Source: Hydrangea macrophylla
Lineage: Eukaryota > Streptophyta > Magnoliopsida > Cornales > Hydrangeaceae
DNA length: 64,000 nucleotides
Direction: 5' to 3'
Assembly (NCBI GenBank): GCA_033977485.1
Contig: CM066994.1
Location: forward strand, 25,574,681-25,638,680
Shown here: positions 11,753-23,440 of the stretch, one piece after another
Layout of the letters: each line of letters opens with the position of its first letter
How positions within the stretch are numbered: position 1 is the stretch's first letter
Translations under genes and position numbers: made by a program
Notes under the pieces: generated by a model
Told to the model about the DNA's origin: nothing
Databases searched by the model: none
Seen by the model: the letters and a program-made list of their open reading frames with translations, nothing else

Positions 11753-14700
11753 GGATGTGATGGTACTCTCATTTGGAGATGAGGAGTGCCTACATGTTAC
11801 AGATAGTGATGTTGAGTGGGTTGTTGATACAGTCGCCTCCTACCATGCTACTCCTAGGAGAGAGTTCTTCACTTCGTATAAAGCCGGTGACTTTGGAACT
11901 GTGAAGATGAGTAATACCAGCTATTCCAAGATTGAGGGGATAGGTGACGTGTGTATTCGGACTAGCCTGGGTTGCATTTTGACATTGAAGGATGTTCGGC
12001 ATGTTCCTGATTTACGTTTAAATTTGATTTCTGGTGTTGCACTAGATAAGATGGGTTATGATAACTTTTTTGGAAGCGGAAAGTGGAAACTCACCAAAGG
12101 GTCCCTAGTTGTGGCAAAAGGGGAACTTTGTTGTACTTTGTACAAGACTCATCTGAAGGTGTGTTCAAGCGGGCTCAATGCAATTGAGGATGAGTCTTCA
12201 CCAAATTTGTGGCACAGGCGTTTGGCACACATGAGTGAGAAAGGGTTGTAGATTCTGGCAAAGAAGTCCCTCATTCCCTTTGCCAAAGGTACAATTCTTA
12301 ACCCTTGTGATTATTGCTTATTTGGTAAGCACCATAGAGTTTCCTTTCATGCTTCTAATAAAAGAAAAACCAAGTTGCTTGATATGGTTTATTCTGATGT
12401 TTGTGGTCACATTAAGGTGGAGTCTTTGGGCGAAAATAAGTATTTTCTTACTTTTATTGATGATGCTTCACGTAAAGTGTGGGTGTATTTTCTGAAAACA
12501 AAAGACCAGGTCTTTCAGCATTTTCAGAGGTTCCATGCCATGGTGGAAATAGAGATAGGAAAACCTTTGAAGTGCCTTCGTACTGATAACGAGGGAGAGT
12601 ACACTTCAAAAGAGTTTGAAGCATATTGTGCAGATCATGGTATACGGCACGAGAGGACAGTTCCACGTACCCCACAGCACAATGGTGTGGCCGAGAGGAT
12701 GAACAGCATTATTATAGAGAGAGTCAGATGCATATTACGAATGGCTAAGCTGCCTAAGTCATTCTGGGGTGAAGCAGTTCGCACAGCTTGTTACTTGATT
12801 AACAGGTCTCCTTCAGCTCCATTAGATTTTGAGATTCCAGAGAAGGTATGGACTGGTGGTGATATTTCCTACTCTTATCTGAGGGTGTTTGGGTGTAAGG
12901 CATTTGCACACGTTGCTAAGGAGCAGAGATCTAAGCTTGATGACAAATCTACCCCATGTATCTTTGTTGGTTATAGAGATGCAGAGTTCAGGTACAGGTT
13001 GTAGGATCCAGAAAATAAACAGGTGATCAAAAGCAGAGATGTGATTTTTCATGAGCATCAGACTTTGGCAGATTTTGAGAAACCTACACAACCTAGAGCG
13101 AACAGTGCTCCAGACCTCACATCAGTTCCTTCCACATCACAGGGTGCCACAGATGGGGGAGAAGTACAGTTGAGCCAGTTATAGATATTCCAGAATTTGG
13201 GGATAATGATGATGTGTCAGATACAAAAGGTGTTGAGCAGGGGGAGCAGCCCCATTCACCAGAGATTGTAGTACCTCAAGTCAGGAGATCGACTAGAGAG
13301 CACAGGCCATCAGTCAGATATTCCAGTTCTGAGTATATTTTGCTTACAGATGAGGGGGAGCCAGAGAGTGTTCAGGAAGTTCAGACTCACAGAGACAGTG
13401 GCAGTTGGGTACAAGCTATGCAAGATGAGATGAATTAAGAACAACACTTATGAGTTGGTTGATCTTCCTAAGGGCAGAAAAGCGTTGACAAACAAATGGG
13501 TGTTCAAGTTGAAGAAGGATGGTGACAAGCTACTAAAGTACAAGGCTCGTTTAGTTGTCAAGGGCTTCAGGCAGAAGCATGGCGTTGATTTTGATGAGAT
13601 TTTCTCACCGGTGGTGAAGATGAGTTCTATTCGAGTTGCTTTGGGTTTGGTAGCTAACATGGATCTTGAGCTTGAACAACTAGATGTGAAGACTGCCTTC
13701 CTTCATGGTGATTTGGATGAAGAGATTTATATGGTACAACCAGAGGGTTTTGAAGTTAAAGGGAGCACTTGGTTTGCAAGTTGAAAAAGAGTCTCTATGG
13801 TCTTAAGCAAGCTCTGAGACAGTGGTACAGGAAATTCGATTCATATATGGTGGGTCATGGGTTCAAGAGAACCACTACAGATCAGTGTGTGTATGTCCAG
13901 AAGTTTTCCGATGGTAATTTTGTTATGCTTTTGCTTTATGTTGATGATATGCTTGTTATTGGACAAGATGTTAATATGATTCGCAGGCTAAAATGAGAGT
14001 TGTTCAAGTCCTTTGATATGAAGGACTTAGGCTCGGCCTGACAGATTTTGGGTATGAAGATTGATCGTGACAGGAAAGCCAAGAAGATATGGTAGTCAAT
14101 GAAAAAATACGTTGAACGGGTGCTTGAAAAGTTCAACATGAGAGATGCTAAGCCAGTTAGCACTCCTCTTGCGAGTCACTTTAAGTTAAGTAAAAGCTTA
14201 TGTCCCTCTACCCGAGAAGGAAGAGAAGAAATGACAGTTGTTCCTTACTCTTCGGCAGTAGGGCGTCTTATGTATGCGATGGTCTGTACACGGCCATACA
14301 TTGCTCATGTAGTTGGTGTTGTGAGCAGATTTGTTTCCAATCCTGGAAGAGAGCATTGGGAAGGAGTCAAGTGGATTCTTTGATACTTGAAGGGTACTTC
14401 GAGTTTGTGTTTATGTTTTGGGGGTTCAAAACCAGTCTTGGAAGGGTTTACAGATTCAGATATGGCAGGGGACATTGATGACCTAAAGTCTATTTCAGGT
14501 TTCTTGTTTACTTTTGCAGGGGGGAGCTGTCTCGTGGTAGTCCAAGTTGCAAAAATGTGTTGCCTTGTCTACCACTGAAGCTGAGTATATTGCTGCTACT
14601 GAAGCAGGTAAAGAAATGTTATAGATGAAACGGTTTCTCCAAGAGTTGGATTTGAAGAAAGATGAGTATGTGGTTCATTGTGATAGTCAGAGTGCTATGA

Positions 14701-14903
14701 ACTTGAGCAAGAATGCTACATATCATTCTCGCACGAAACATATTGATGTTCGCTACCATTCAATACGTGAGGTAATGGAAAAGCAAGAAATGAAATTGAA
14801 GAAAATTCATACAGACAAGAACCCGTCTGACATGATGACTAAGGTCGTGACAAGAGAAAAGCTTGAGCTTTGTAAAGCTCTAGCTGGAATGGACTCCAAG
14901 TGA
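11753..14903 (+). pseudogene. pol: copia pol pseudogene: protease, integrase, reverse transcriptase, RNase H
   Basis: Domains follow in copia order. Protease: WVVDTVASYHATP near 11818, where the usual D-S/T-G/A triad reads DTV, so the active site is altered. Pre-integrase and integrase: LWHRRLAHMSEKGL (12210), a CDYC finger, SDVCG (D), RTDNEGEY (D) and HNGVAERMN (E). Reverse transcriptase: KWVFKLKKDGDK (13490), QLDVKTAFLHGDL, and the catalytic LLLYVDDMLVIG (about 13930-13965) intact. RNase H: FTDSDMAGD, then VALSTTEAEYIAATEAG and HCDSQSAMNLSKN, ending SRTKHIDVRYHSIRE and a stop at 14901-14903. I count at least eight in-frame stops (12249, 13002, 13994, 14038, 14092, 14381, 14622 and others) and several frameshifts (near 13180, 13440, 13760, 14525). 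Several stops sit where the conserved residue is W, Q or R. Confidence 0.9.
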
Positions 14904-14940
14904 GAGGTCAAAGTTGGGTGTTCCCTCCTCTCATGTGAAT

Positions 14941-14953
14941 AGAGGGGGAGATT
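14941..14953 (+). promoter_or_regulatory. Polypurine tract of the copia element
   Basis: AGAGGGGGAGATT lies directly before the 3' LTR start at 14954, the position used to prime plus-strand DNA. Confidence 0.85.
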
Positions 14954-15677
14954 TGTTGGGTTCCATGTGTTTTCATACACATGAGATAAAGCCATTCTTT
15001 AATGGGCTTTGGGCTTTAGAGATTGGTTTGTTACCTAAGCTTAATGTGGGCCCGAGTGGGCCATGTGGGGGTCAAGCCCATTTAATGGGTTTAGCTAATG
15101 AATCAAAAGCAATTGATTTTTATTCATTCTCGGTACTGTGCATATACAAGATATATGCATAGCATTTAAAAAAAAAAAAAAAGCAGAGAGTGTTTTTTTT
15201 CTTGGTAGCAGCGACGGCTTCAAGAGGAAGAAGAGTGAGCAGCGATTAAGGGTTGTTTGGCTACCAGAATTCTTAGAAATTTTGAAGAAGCTTTGCTTGT
15301 ATTTCTATGCTTTGATTTCCTTTGGGTATTGTGATCCCTAAGAGGTAACCCTAGTACTCACTCTCTAGTTGATTGAATACCTCAAGTTTAGGGCAAAAAC
15401 TTGAGAGAACGTTTGTATTCCTTATTTGATATAGTGGAATCTTTCGGAGTTGCCCTGTGGTTTTTTCCCTCTCCATTGGAGGGTTTTTCCACATAAATCT
15501 TGGTGTCTATTTATTTCTTGCTTGAGTGTCTTATTAGTATATTATTTGTGCTTGGTTGTGGTGAAAGGAAATTTATCCATTGTGGCTTGGATATTATTTG
15601 TACCTATTTAATTTACACTAGACAATGTTAGGAAGTGTTGCTCCTAATATTGGGGATTTTCGCATTTTTCCCCAACA
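14954..15677 (+). repeat. 3' LTR of the Tnt1-like copia element
   Basis: TGTTGGGTTCC at 14954 to CCCAACA at 15677, 724 bp. It is followed at 15678-15682 by ATTTT, the right copy of the target duplication. Confidence 0.93.
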
Positions 15678-15739
15678 ATTTTGGGTCTAATATTTTGTAT
15701 CGCAAAGATTACAATTTTACCATATAATTTTTTTTTTTT

Positions 15740-16290
15740 TGGTCCTGCTTGAGAATTGAGAAGTTTGCTATTTGCAACATTTACTAGGTACGTATTGCAA
15801 TCATTTGGCTTATGGTCTAGCATAATAAGTGTGGAATTGTATAGGCATGAACCAATTTTCAAAAGAGTAATGCTATTCTTCCCAAATTTGAATCTCAAAG
15901 TTAGTTTTCAAATGGTATCACAGTTGAAACAAATGATGTGAGTTTTTAAATAATTTTTTTTGGCATTTCATACCCTCAAATAAAGTTGCGTGACATTTTC
16001 TCCCTTCCGTCACTTTTAGCCGTTAAAAGTGACTAAAACAAGATCCCTTTTTGGGTTAACTTAAGTAAGGGTTAAAAATGAAAATTCTCAGCACATTTGT
16101 CTTCTTCTTCTTCTTCTTCTTCTTCTTCTTCTTCTTCTTTTTTCCAATGCATTTGATAATGCACAACTTAACTGAAAAAATCAGTCCTGAATCCACTGAA
16201 AACTTTATGTGAAAAAATTCTACTAAAATAATCTCTGGATGGAGTCCATTTTAGTACTTGAAATACTGTTTTCAGTATTGCAAATTCAAT
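15740..16290. repeat. Duplicated segment A (partner at 27731-28460)
   Basis: This stretch and 27731-28460 share long colinear phrases in the same orientation. They include TTTACTAGGTA, AAAAGAGTAATGCTATTCTTCC, ACATTTTCTCCCTTCCGTCACTTT, ACTAAAACAAGATCCCTTT and TGAATCCACTGAAAACTTTAT. Identity looks to be around 85-90% by eye. The partner carries an inserted foldback MITE that this copy lacks. A CTT microsatellite (16100-16140) occupies the position where the partner has a T-run. No coding potential is seen. Confidence 0.8.
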
Positions 16291-17583
16291 CACGTAATAT
16301 TTTTTGTACTTGAAATTCAGCATTAAATTTTTATTACTTTATTTTTTCAGTTTTATCAAACGGATCGTAATGTTAGTCAATAAATGAGTATAAAGTCTTC
16401 GATACTGTTGTGCTTCTTGCCTGCAAGTCGCGCAGCTAGAATATACGGTAGTCTCCCTTCACTTCCCACCAGCTACCTTAATCAAGGCTGCATTTTCAAC
16501 TGGGAAAAATGAAAATGGGAAAAAGTATAGAAATTAATTTAGGCGAAAATCCGCAGAAGGAACCGCCAAGAGTTTAAAGTCCAATATTTTCATGCTTAAT
16601 TAGTGAAAAAGTTATTGACGGATAAAATTTTACTTAATATTCATATATCTATATATATATATGGCCGGTCTAGTCCAATAAATGTTTACTTAATTAATAT
16701 TTATGTACGGAGGACCTAAATTATCTTTAACTCTAATACAAAATGGCATAATGGACTTATAATTAAATACTACCCAAGAGTATATCAAGGACTTTATTCT
16801 CCTTACCTTCTACTACGCAAAATTATGAAAAAGTGTTCAATACAGACAGACCCAAACTAATTATGTTGCTTTAAATCAAGATATGGGAAACAGCACATAC
16901 TTGTTCAAATTGGCTCATACTTGTTCAAATATCTACAGTGATTCAATTTTGGCAATAAATAAAATAAAGGGTTAATTACACTTACACCTCCTGTGGTATG
17001 TCCGATTTGCACTTACTCCCCTATAGTTTAAATTTTTGCATTAATACCCCTGTGGTTCAAACCTAAGTGCAAAAGTTAAATTTTTCATCCAAACTAACGG
17101 AATGGACTCTCATTTTTGCATTTATATCCCCAAAATTTCTTAAGTTCCTATTATGAAATCCCCAAACATTCTATTAGCTACCCAATTATCTAATGAGTGT
17201 TTGTCTAAGTCTCGTATGGGTCCCAACGTGGTCCCAAATATTTTGTGAAGTTGCTATCGCACTTACTAATTATAAATATTTTCAATTATACCCGTATTTG
17301 GGTGTCCAAACTAATACCACTTGCTATATATCATCAAATAATATGAAAACATTTTAACAAATAATCATTTAAGCATATAAATGCATTAATGTATATATTA
17401 TTATTCGGTCCTTCACTGGATCCCACTCCAATATCTGTCCCACCTCACTAGAGGCTTTTTCCAGCTAGTGTCCTTTTCTGAACACTTTTCACGGACAATT
17501 CGAGGGGTAGTATGGACAATTGGAGGGGTAGAATGGCAACAGCCATAAGATTGGGCTCATTTCTTCCAAATTCCAACAGAATG
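16291..17583. other. No gene; repeat-derived intergenic sequence
   Basis: From about 16970 the sequence AAGGGTTAATTACACTTACACC, with TGTGGT and later CTAACGG phrases, is typical of a widespread plant repeat of unknown class. I could not find its other end. No domain is encoded. Confidence 0.4.
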
Positions 17584-17760
17584 TGTAACACCCGTAGCCG
17601 GGAAAAGGGTTAATTATCATTTTTATATGTATATTAATTATCATTTTTATATTAATTATCATTTTTATTAATTATATTATCATTTATATATATATATAAT
17701 AATTATCATTTTATATGTATAATAATTATCATTTTAATATTAATTATCATTTCACTATTT
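17584..17760 (+). repeat. Start of a gypsy-like LTR followed by a short AT-rich tandem array
   Basis: TGTAACACCCGTAGCCGGG at 17584 has the form of a gypsy LTR 5' end. Immediately after it (17610-17755), TTAATTATCATTTT recurs six to seven times with TATA-rich spacers. The presumed LTR does not continue recognisably, so it is truncated or diverged. Confidence 0.45.
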
Positions 17761-17894
17761 AAAAGAATTAAATAGTGAAATGCGTTGAAATGATTGCCTT
17801 TTTTTCTTTTTTTTTTTTTTCTGAGAACGTTGAAATGATTGTCAGTAATTATTAGGACTTACCGGCCACCAAATCACTTTGCGTGATGAGATTT

Positions 17895-18164
17895 AGGCTT
17901 AGTTTGGCTTTCACGTGGCTTTTAAAAAGGAACTTATGAAATTTATTATTAAGTTGTATGATAATTTTATACAAGTGACATACTACTCTTCAAAAAGACA
18001 TCATTAAACCAAAAAACAACCTTGAGCTTTTAAAAACTCCAAAGCTCCCCCCAAAAAAGCTCTAAGTTCAATTTTTATAAAGCTCATAACTAGTTAGCAA
18101 ATGAATTAACATGAAACTGTGTTTTAATAAAGGAGAAGCACCAAATGGGAGACAAACTAAGCCT
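17895..18164. mobile_element. MITE, copy 1 (TIR AGGCTTAGTTTGGC)
   Basis: A 270-bp segment bounded by AGGCTTAGTTTGGC and its inverse ...ACAAACTAAGCCT, without coding capacity. A second copy with the same ends and an internal similarity of roughly 85% lies at 28947-29230. The superfamily is not assigned because no clean target duplication is visible. Confidence 0.75.
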
Positions 18165-18339
18165 TAGTGATGAATGCACTATAACGAATAAAGTATTCTG
18201 TTGTTAAAAATTGCCTCTATCTTATGTCAAAAGCGGTTGCCAAACGGGGCTAAAATCTAAAATCCCTGTCATGCATTACTAACCTTTTTCTTGATAAGCT
18301 GAGCAACATATATATAATTCACTACAGGAAAATAGGCTT

Positions 18340-18620
18340 TTTCCGACAGTTATGCAGCGGCGGTAGCAAAAATCGTCGGAAAAGATATTTTTTCCGACGC
18401 AACTTTATTGGCCGTAAAAATAACCACCACTAAAAGTTTATCCCGGCGGTTCATTGTGGCGATATTAAAAGTGCCAGAAAAAAGTAGTTTTCTCGACAAT
18501 AATTGCAACACTAAGTCAACCGCCAGGAAAATTTGGTTTTTTCTGACGGTTGTTTCCACGGTAGTGCAATTGACGAAAAAAGTCATTTTTTTCTTACACT
18601 TTTTTCAGCACTCGGTGAAG
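18340..18620. repeat. Left subterminal repeats of the putative CACTA element
   Basis: Repeated, partly palindromic short motifs of the TTTTCCGACGNN / GTCGGAAAA type in both orientations. The same motif class occurs at 26340-26740. Confidence 0.6.
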
Positions 18621-18954
18621 AGTAAGATTTTTACAGAAACAATTGATGGGCAAGCAAAAGTTACTCCAGTATTTATTTAAATCTACAAAATGCACAAGTA
18701 AAAAGAGCGATTGATTTATATTTAAGATGAAAAAAATAGTCATGGTCATCAAAATAAAATTAAAATAAAAGGAGTCACAAAAAGCTAGAGTAGTTATTTT
18801 TATTTTTATTATCAGAACACACACATAAAAAAAATGAAGTAAAAAGTAAAAAAAGAAGAAGCTAGTTTTGGGACAAATCCCAATTAATATATTTTTTTTC
18901 TTTTTTCTTTCTTCTTCTTTTTATTTTATTTTATTCTCATTAAGAAATACAGTA

Positions 18955-19210
18955 CTCTCTCCGTTCCTTTTTTTGAGTCTTATATTCCATTTTGGGACGT
19001 CCCAAAATTAGTGTCCGACCACTTTCCTAAATTGATATGCAATTTTTACTTACTTTCCAAAACTACCCTTCATTGAAATTTATACCAGAACAAAACTAAA
19101 AAAGTTAATGTAATGATTATAGGTAATTGTAAAAAATAGGTGTAGATTCTTTTTGTCCTTTTAATAAGTTGAGTTCCCAAAGATGTACTCAACAAAAGGG
19201 ACGGCGGGAG
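18955..19210. mobile_element. Stowaway-type (Tc1/mariner) MITE
   Basis: 256 bp bounded by CTCTCTCCGTTCC and its inverse GGGACGGCGGGAG, flanked on both sides by TA (18953-18954 and 19211-19212), the mariner target duplication. The CTCCCTCCGT end is the Stowaway signature. It has no coding capacity. Confidence 0.85.
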
Positions 19211-19315
19211 TAGAAATTATAGAAACAAGGCCGTAAGCCCGTAAGAAAAAACGCATTTATTTACTAAGTAGGGTTTATTTGTTTTTTCCAAAATTTGAAG
19301 GTCCCGCTCACTACA

Positions 19316-19481
19316 ATGGCGCCATTGGCACGTCTCTCCATCTCTTTATCACGATCTCTCCATTTCTGCCTCAATTGGTCTTCTGCCTATCTTTGGTCAA
19401 AATCCTGCTCCAAGCTTCCAATACAACGCCGATCTTGCTTCTATTGGCTTCGTCATTGTCTCATCGCATTTTACGTCCCAA
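19316..19481 (+). pseudogene. Candidate captured first exon (unidentified gene) inside the CACTA element
   Basis: An ATG at 19316 opens 55 codons beginning MAPLARLSISLSRSLHF. They run to a good splice donor, CCCAA|GTAAGT, at 19481/19482. The N-terminus is rich in S, R and L with few acidic residues, so it could be an organelle-targeting sequence. I do not recognise the protein. A second donor-like site, CAAAGACAAG|GTAATT, lies at about 19882. A short final exon candidate occurs at 26003-26035. The host gene and whether these belong to one transcript are unknown. Confidence 0.4.
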
Positions 19482-19805
19482 GTAAGTTATCTTTCTTAAT
19501 CCTGTCTTTCAGTTTTCTACGTATTTGGATCTTAATTGGAATTTGTATGGTCTTTGTTCGTTGGTGATATATATTACTGTTGTATTTTAATATTTTGGGG
19601 GCTCTGTTTATAGATGCTGGTAGTGTATTTTTCTTGGTGACCTTGCACCTAAAATGTTTGTTGTTTTGCTTGTTAGAGGTGGTTGATCCCCTAATTAGTT
19701 TGGTTTGCATATCTAGGATCAGCCCAGGGTGTTTTTCTTTTTGTAATTGGATTCTTCCCTTTATGTTACTCTATTATAATCAATGAAGTGATTATGTTTG
19801 GTTAA

Positions 19806-19855
19806 AAAAAAAAAACTTTGCCTACTTTGGTTTAAAAAAAAAAAAAAAAAAAAAA
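19806..19855 (+). repeat. Duplicated A-rich phrase
   Basis: Two A-runs, each followed by ACTTTGC, in direct repeat (12 and about 21 As). It may mark a retroposed poly(A) tail or slippage. Confidence 0.6.
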
Positions 19856-20341
19856 CTTTGCTTAATGCTATTTCAAAGACAAGGTAATTTCTCTTTCTCT
19901 ATCTGTATATTTTCGCATAATCTTCCTTTAGAGATGATATTATGAATTTATCAATTTTGTTTAATTGATTGATTCCTTTCTTGATTTGGGTAAAATTCTG
20001 TCAATCATACTAGAAAACCAACCTGGCCTGTTAATGAATGTAATTATGATATACCCTAAAAATTTATTCTTAAGTTCCATTAGTGAGAGGCTAATACTAA
20101 TGGAAGGAAATACATCTAATATGACTACCCCCAAAAAAAAAAAGGAATACATCTAATACAATCCTTCTCATAGTGACACCTATGGAAGGAACCCATCTAA
20201 TGTAATCCTTGTGGTGACAGAAATTTAGCTGTGGAAGGACTAGCCCATATGATGATTCGCAAGGGTCTTAGACGGCAATAGAGGTGGAGTAAAGTATCTT
20301 AAATTTAGGAATTTTAAATGGGGACTTAATTTTGTATTGAT

Positions 20342-20508
20342 TAATGCTATGCTTCCTAAATGTGGTTCCGATTACATGTGGTAGTGTGCCCACTTGATTT
20401 TTATTGGCGGATGTTGAAATGGTCCCACCATTATTGAAGGTGACCCCATTGCCACATGTTTTCGGAACCACATTGGGGATACAAAATCTGGGAAACATAG
20501 CATTACTC
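20342..20508. mobile_element. Foldback MITE, TAATGCTATGC family
   Basis: The left end TTAATGCTATGCTTCC and internal AATGTGGTTCCG are mirrored by CGGAACCACATT and GGGAAACATAGCATTA at the right. Together they form a ~165-bp hairpin-capable element without coding potential. A related internal fragment lies at 57830-57945 on the opposite strand. Confidence 0.7.
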
Positions 20509-21094
20509 TTTTATGTTTATACTTTTTGTAAGTAGGAAAGGTCATTTGAGTTCTTTATAGTTAACATTAAATCCCTGGGAGTAAAGAAATAAATAAACAA
20601 TCAGAAACTCAAGTTGATTATTTTGTTTAGATTTGAACATTGCTACCCCTGACTAGTGACTAAATCTCTCTCTAAAGTTGAGTTCTACCGAAAATACTTG
20701 TACATAACTTTGAAAATGATTCAAAACTTGGGAAATCATGGCCAAAATAAATTGTGCAAATGAAAGTGATTAGATTTTCTATTGTAGTTTAAGAGGCCCA
20801 GCTATTGCTCTTGTAAGTTTTCAGAAAGAGATCAACCTTTAGCTGATTGGCTTGTTAGGTTTACTGTCTATCTCTGTATCTGTAATTAAAATTTGTGTAT
20901 CGGACATTACCCTTTTAAAGGGCAATCTGTATGTATGTGATTGATAATTTATGTTATATGATTGGAGTGACAGAATTTGAGGAAGGAGAAGAAGCAAAAG
21001 TGTGGGTGAGAATAAATTAAATCTCAATATAGTTATGTTGCCGCACATACAAGTGGTATGACATTGTGAAAATGTGCACATAATTGTAAATGTT

Positions 21095-21099
21095 GTAAA
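21095..21099. repeat. Target-site duplication (left), GTAAA
   Basis: GTAAA precedes the 5' LTR at 21100 and is repeated exactly at 25863-25867 after the 3' LTR. Confidence 0.9.
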
Positions 21100-21634
21100 T
21101 GTTGGAATTATCTTATTTGGACTTGGGCCTTTTATTTCAAAAATGCAAACAAAGTCATTTACATGATGCAACTAGTATGCTGTATCAAAATTATGGCCGT
21201 TGGAGGCTATTAAATCTATTAACTCCTATATTAAAAATATGGCCGTTGGAGGTTATTAACTCCTATATTAAAAATATGGTCGTTGGAGGCTATTAAATCT
21301 GTTTTTAATAAAATGACCGTTGGGCAATTTGGCTTATAAAATAGCCTTCTCTCTTCTCATTTGATATATAGAAAATTCCTCTCTCTTTTGATATTCTTTT
21401 AAAATCATTCTCTCAAATATTCATCTTCATTTTTGGAGCAATCTGAGCACTCATATATTCTTCCAATTCGAGTGCACGTTTGGAAGAAACTGATTGCTGA
21501 ATCCTGGGGAGTATAGCGCTGAGACCTTGTGCATTGAGTCATTGACTCCGAGGGGCGGAATTGTTCTTAAGGACAGTGCAAATTGTTGCACGCCTCAATC
21601 AGTATCATAGCCGTATCCTTCCAATTTTCCAACA
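21100..21634 (+). repeat. 5' LTR of the non-autonomous copia element
   Basis: TGTTGGAATTA to TTTTCCAACA, 535 bp. It contains three copies of a short phrase, ATATGGCCGTTGGAGG, at about 21190-21290 that are also present in the 3' LTR. Confidence 0.92.
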
Positions 21635-23169
21635 ATCTTAAGAACAATTCTTGGATGCTGCTATGATCGACGCAAAACGATTCAACTCAAGATTTTTTAA
21701 AAAGGCTACTAATCCGGTAATGTTCCACTTCTGTTTTATTAGTTCCAACAATATTATGACATAATATTTTGCCATGGATTATAGAGCATCCTCTAAGTCC
21801 CTATAGTCCTCTACTGTCCATATTTAGTTGAGGATCTTGGATATAAGAGGTGGAAAAAGATATATATATATATATATATTTTTTAGTTTCATATAGAAGT
21901 GTCTCGATACACAGATGTATATACAGGTTTGTATATAATTTGGGTCAAGAATTTTGTTTTTCTTCTTGACTTGAGTCATGGATATCTTGCCACATTCCAA
22001 GTTGAGGTGCTATTATTTTTGGTGGTGGAACAGTCACATTAGCTTGAAATCAGTAATTTTTTTTCTTTGGCTTTATGTCACTAATTGATTTATACATTAT
22101 GGCTCCCAGTGGACTAAGGGTTTTACATGTTAGTTTAATGCCCATTGTTCAATGGTTGTGTGTTTTATTGTTGATCAGTTACTTGTCCTTGATTAAGAGT
22201 ATCTAAAGGTCACATGTTTTTTGTGACAAGAAGGTTATACATGGATATAAATATATATATATATATTCGTATAGATGAAGTTAGAGAAGCTGACTTCATC
22301 TTTTGCATTCTGTTTTTTTTTATATACATATCTAAATATATACAGGGGCCCGCATGTAATGATATATTTGTCCTCATAAAGAGGAAAATCAGATTTTACC
22401 TATGAGATTACTCCATTGTGTCATATGGGGGTGACGTGCAGTGTTGAATATTAGTTTTTGACATAAATAAAAATTATATGAAATTATTTTTAGAGTACTT
22501 ATTAATTAAGGAGTTTTACACAACTTTGTTCAAGAAGGTTTAAAGCTAATTGAAATGAATTGATTTAACAATTCTCAGTAGACTAATGGATTGGTTTTTA
22601 CATCTCCCTAGCTCACTTGAAAGATTCTATTAGTCAACCAATAGTATATATGTCATACAATTACATGTAGATGGTGGCCCGCTATGTGAGACACGTTTGG
22701 GATATTTTGTTTCTAAGACATTATATTAGAAATATTTCGGGAATAAGCTTTATAATAAGTGCATAATTTTGTTTTTGTTTTTTGTTTTAAAGAATACCCC
22801 ATTCTAAACCAAAATTACTCTTTTTGAGTATGGGAGAATAGAAAACTCAATTTATGTTATTATCAAATTATGAATTATTTAGCTTATGTGAGGATTTTTA
22901 ATCCTAAGAGCAGTGTAAAGTCAAAGAATATGCTTTTTGGGTTATTCATGTAATATTCCTATTTGTCAATTTTAAATATAAAGGTTATGTGATTTTTCCC
23001 TTGGTGCTAGTAAAGCATAACAATATAAGATTTTGGGATATGCATTTAACAGTAATGCTTACACAATTTTGGATATAAAAATTTATATGACTTTTTGAGT
23101 CTATTGATGTTAATTTTTACGAGCGTGTATTTCTTTTTAAAATTGAGAAATAGCGGGGGTTCTTAACCT

Positions 23170-23440
23170 TTTATTTTATCCCATCTAGCCATATTGAATT
23201 TAGAGCATATGGTAAATGGAGCCTTAGTAAAGATTTCTAAACCCAGTGGTTCTACTGGAAAATTGTAGAGCTACTTTTGTAGCTAAAGGTTTTAAGGGAA
23301 AGGAAAGAGTTTTTATCTTTAGATACACCTATTCTCCGGTTTTACATCCATTAATTTATTCTAACTGATATTGTTGTTCAAATTTTGATTATTTATTAAA
23401 CAGATGTAAACACTATTTAAATGGAGAATTAGTAGATGTA
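23170..23440 (+). pseudogene. Copia reverse-transcriptase remnant
   Basis: The text from about 23260 reads ...TFVAKGFKGKERVF.. and then YSPV, continuing to ..HYLNGEL at about 23430. It corresponds to the ARLVAKG-x-Q...YSPV...FLNGEL region of copia RT with heavy frameshifting and substitutions. It cannot be functional. Confidence 0.6.

Larger units (their letters stand above)
10156..15677 (+). mobile_element. Complete Tnt1/Tork-like Ty1/copia retrotransposon (5522 bp), non-functional
   Basis: All structural landmarks are present: two LTRs of 721 and 724 bp with TGTTGGG...CCAACA ends, primer-binding site, gag, protease, integrase, reverse transcriptase, RNase H, a polypurine tract and a perfect 5-bp target duplication. 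The order protease-integrase-RT-RNase H makes it copia. The integrase and RT text is of the Tnt1 type. The two LTRs differ at about 20 substitutions (roughly 3%), so insertion is fairly recent; with a commonly assumed plant rate that is on the order of one million years. Coding capacity is destroyed by multiple stops and frameshifts. Confidence 0.93.
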
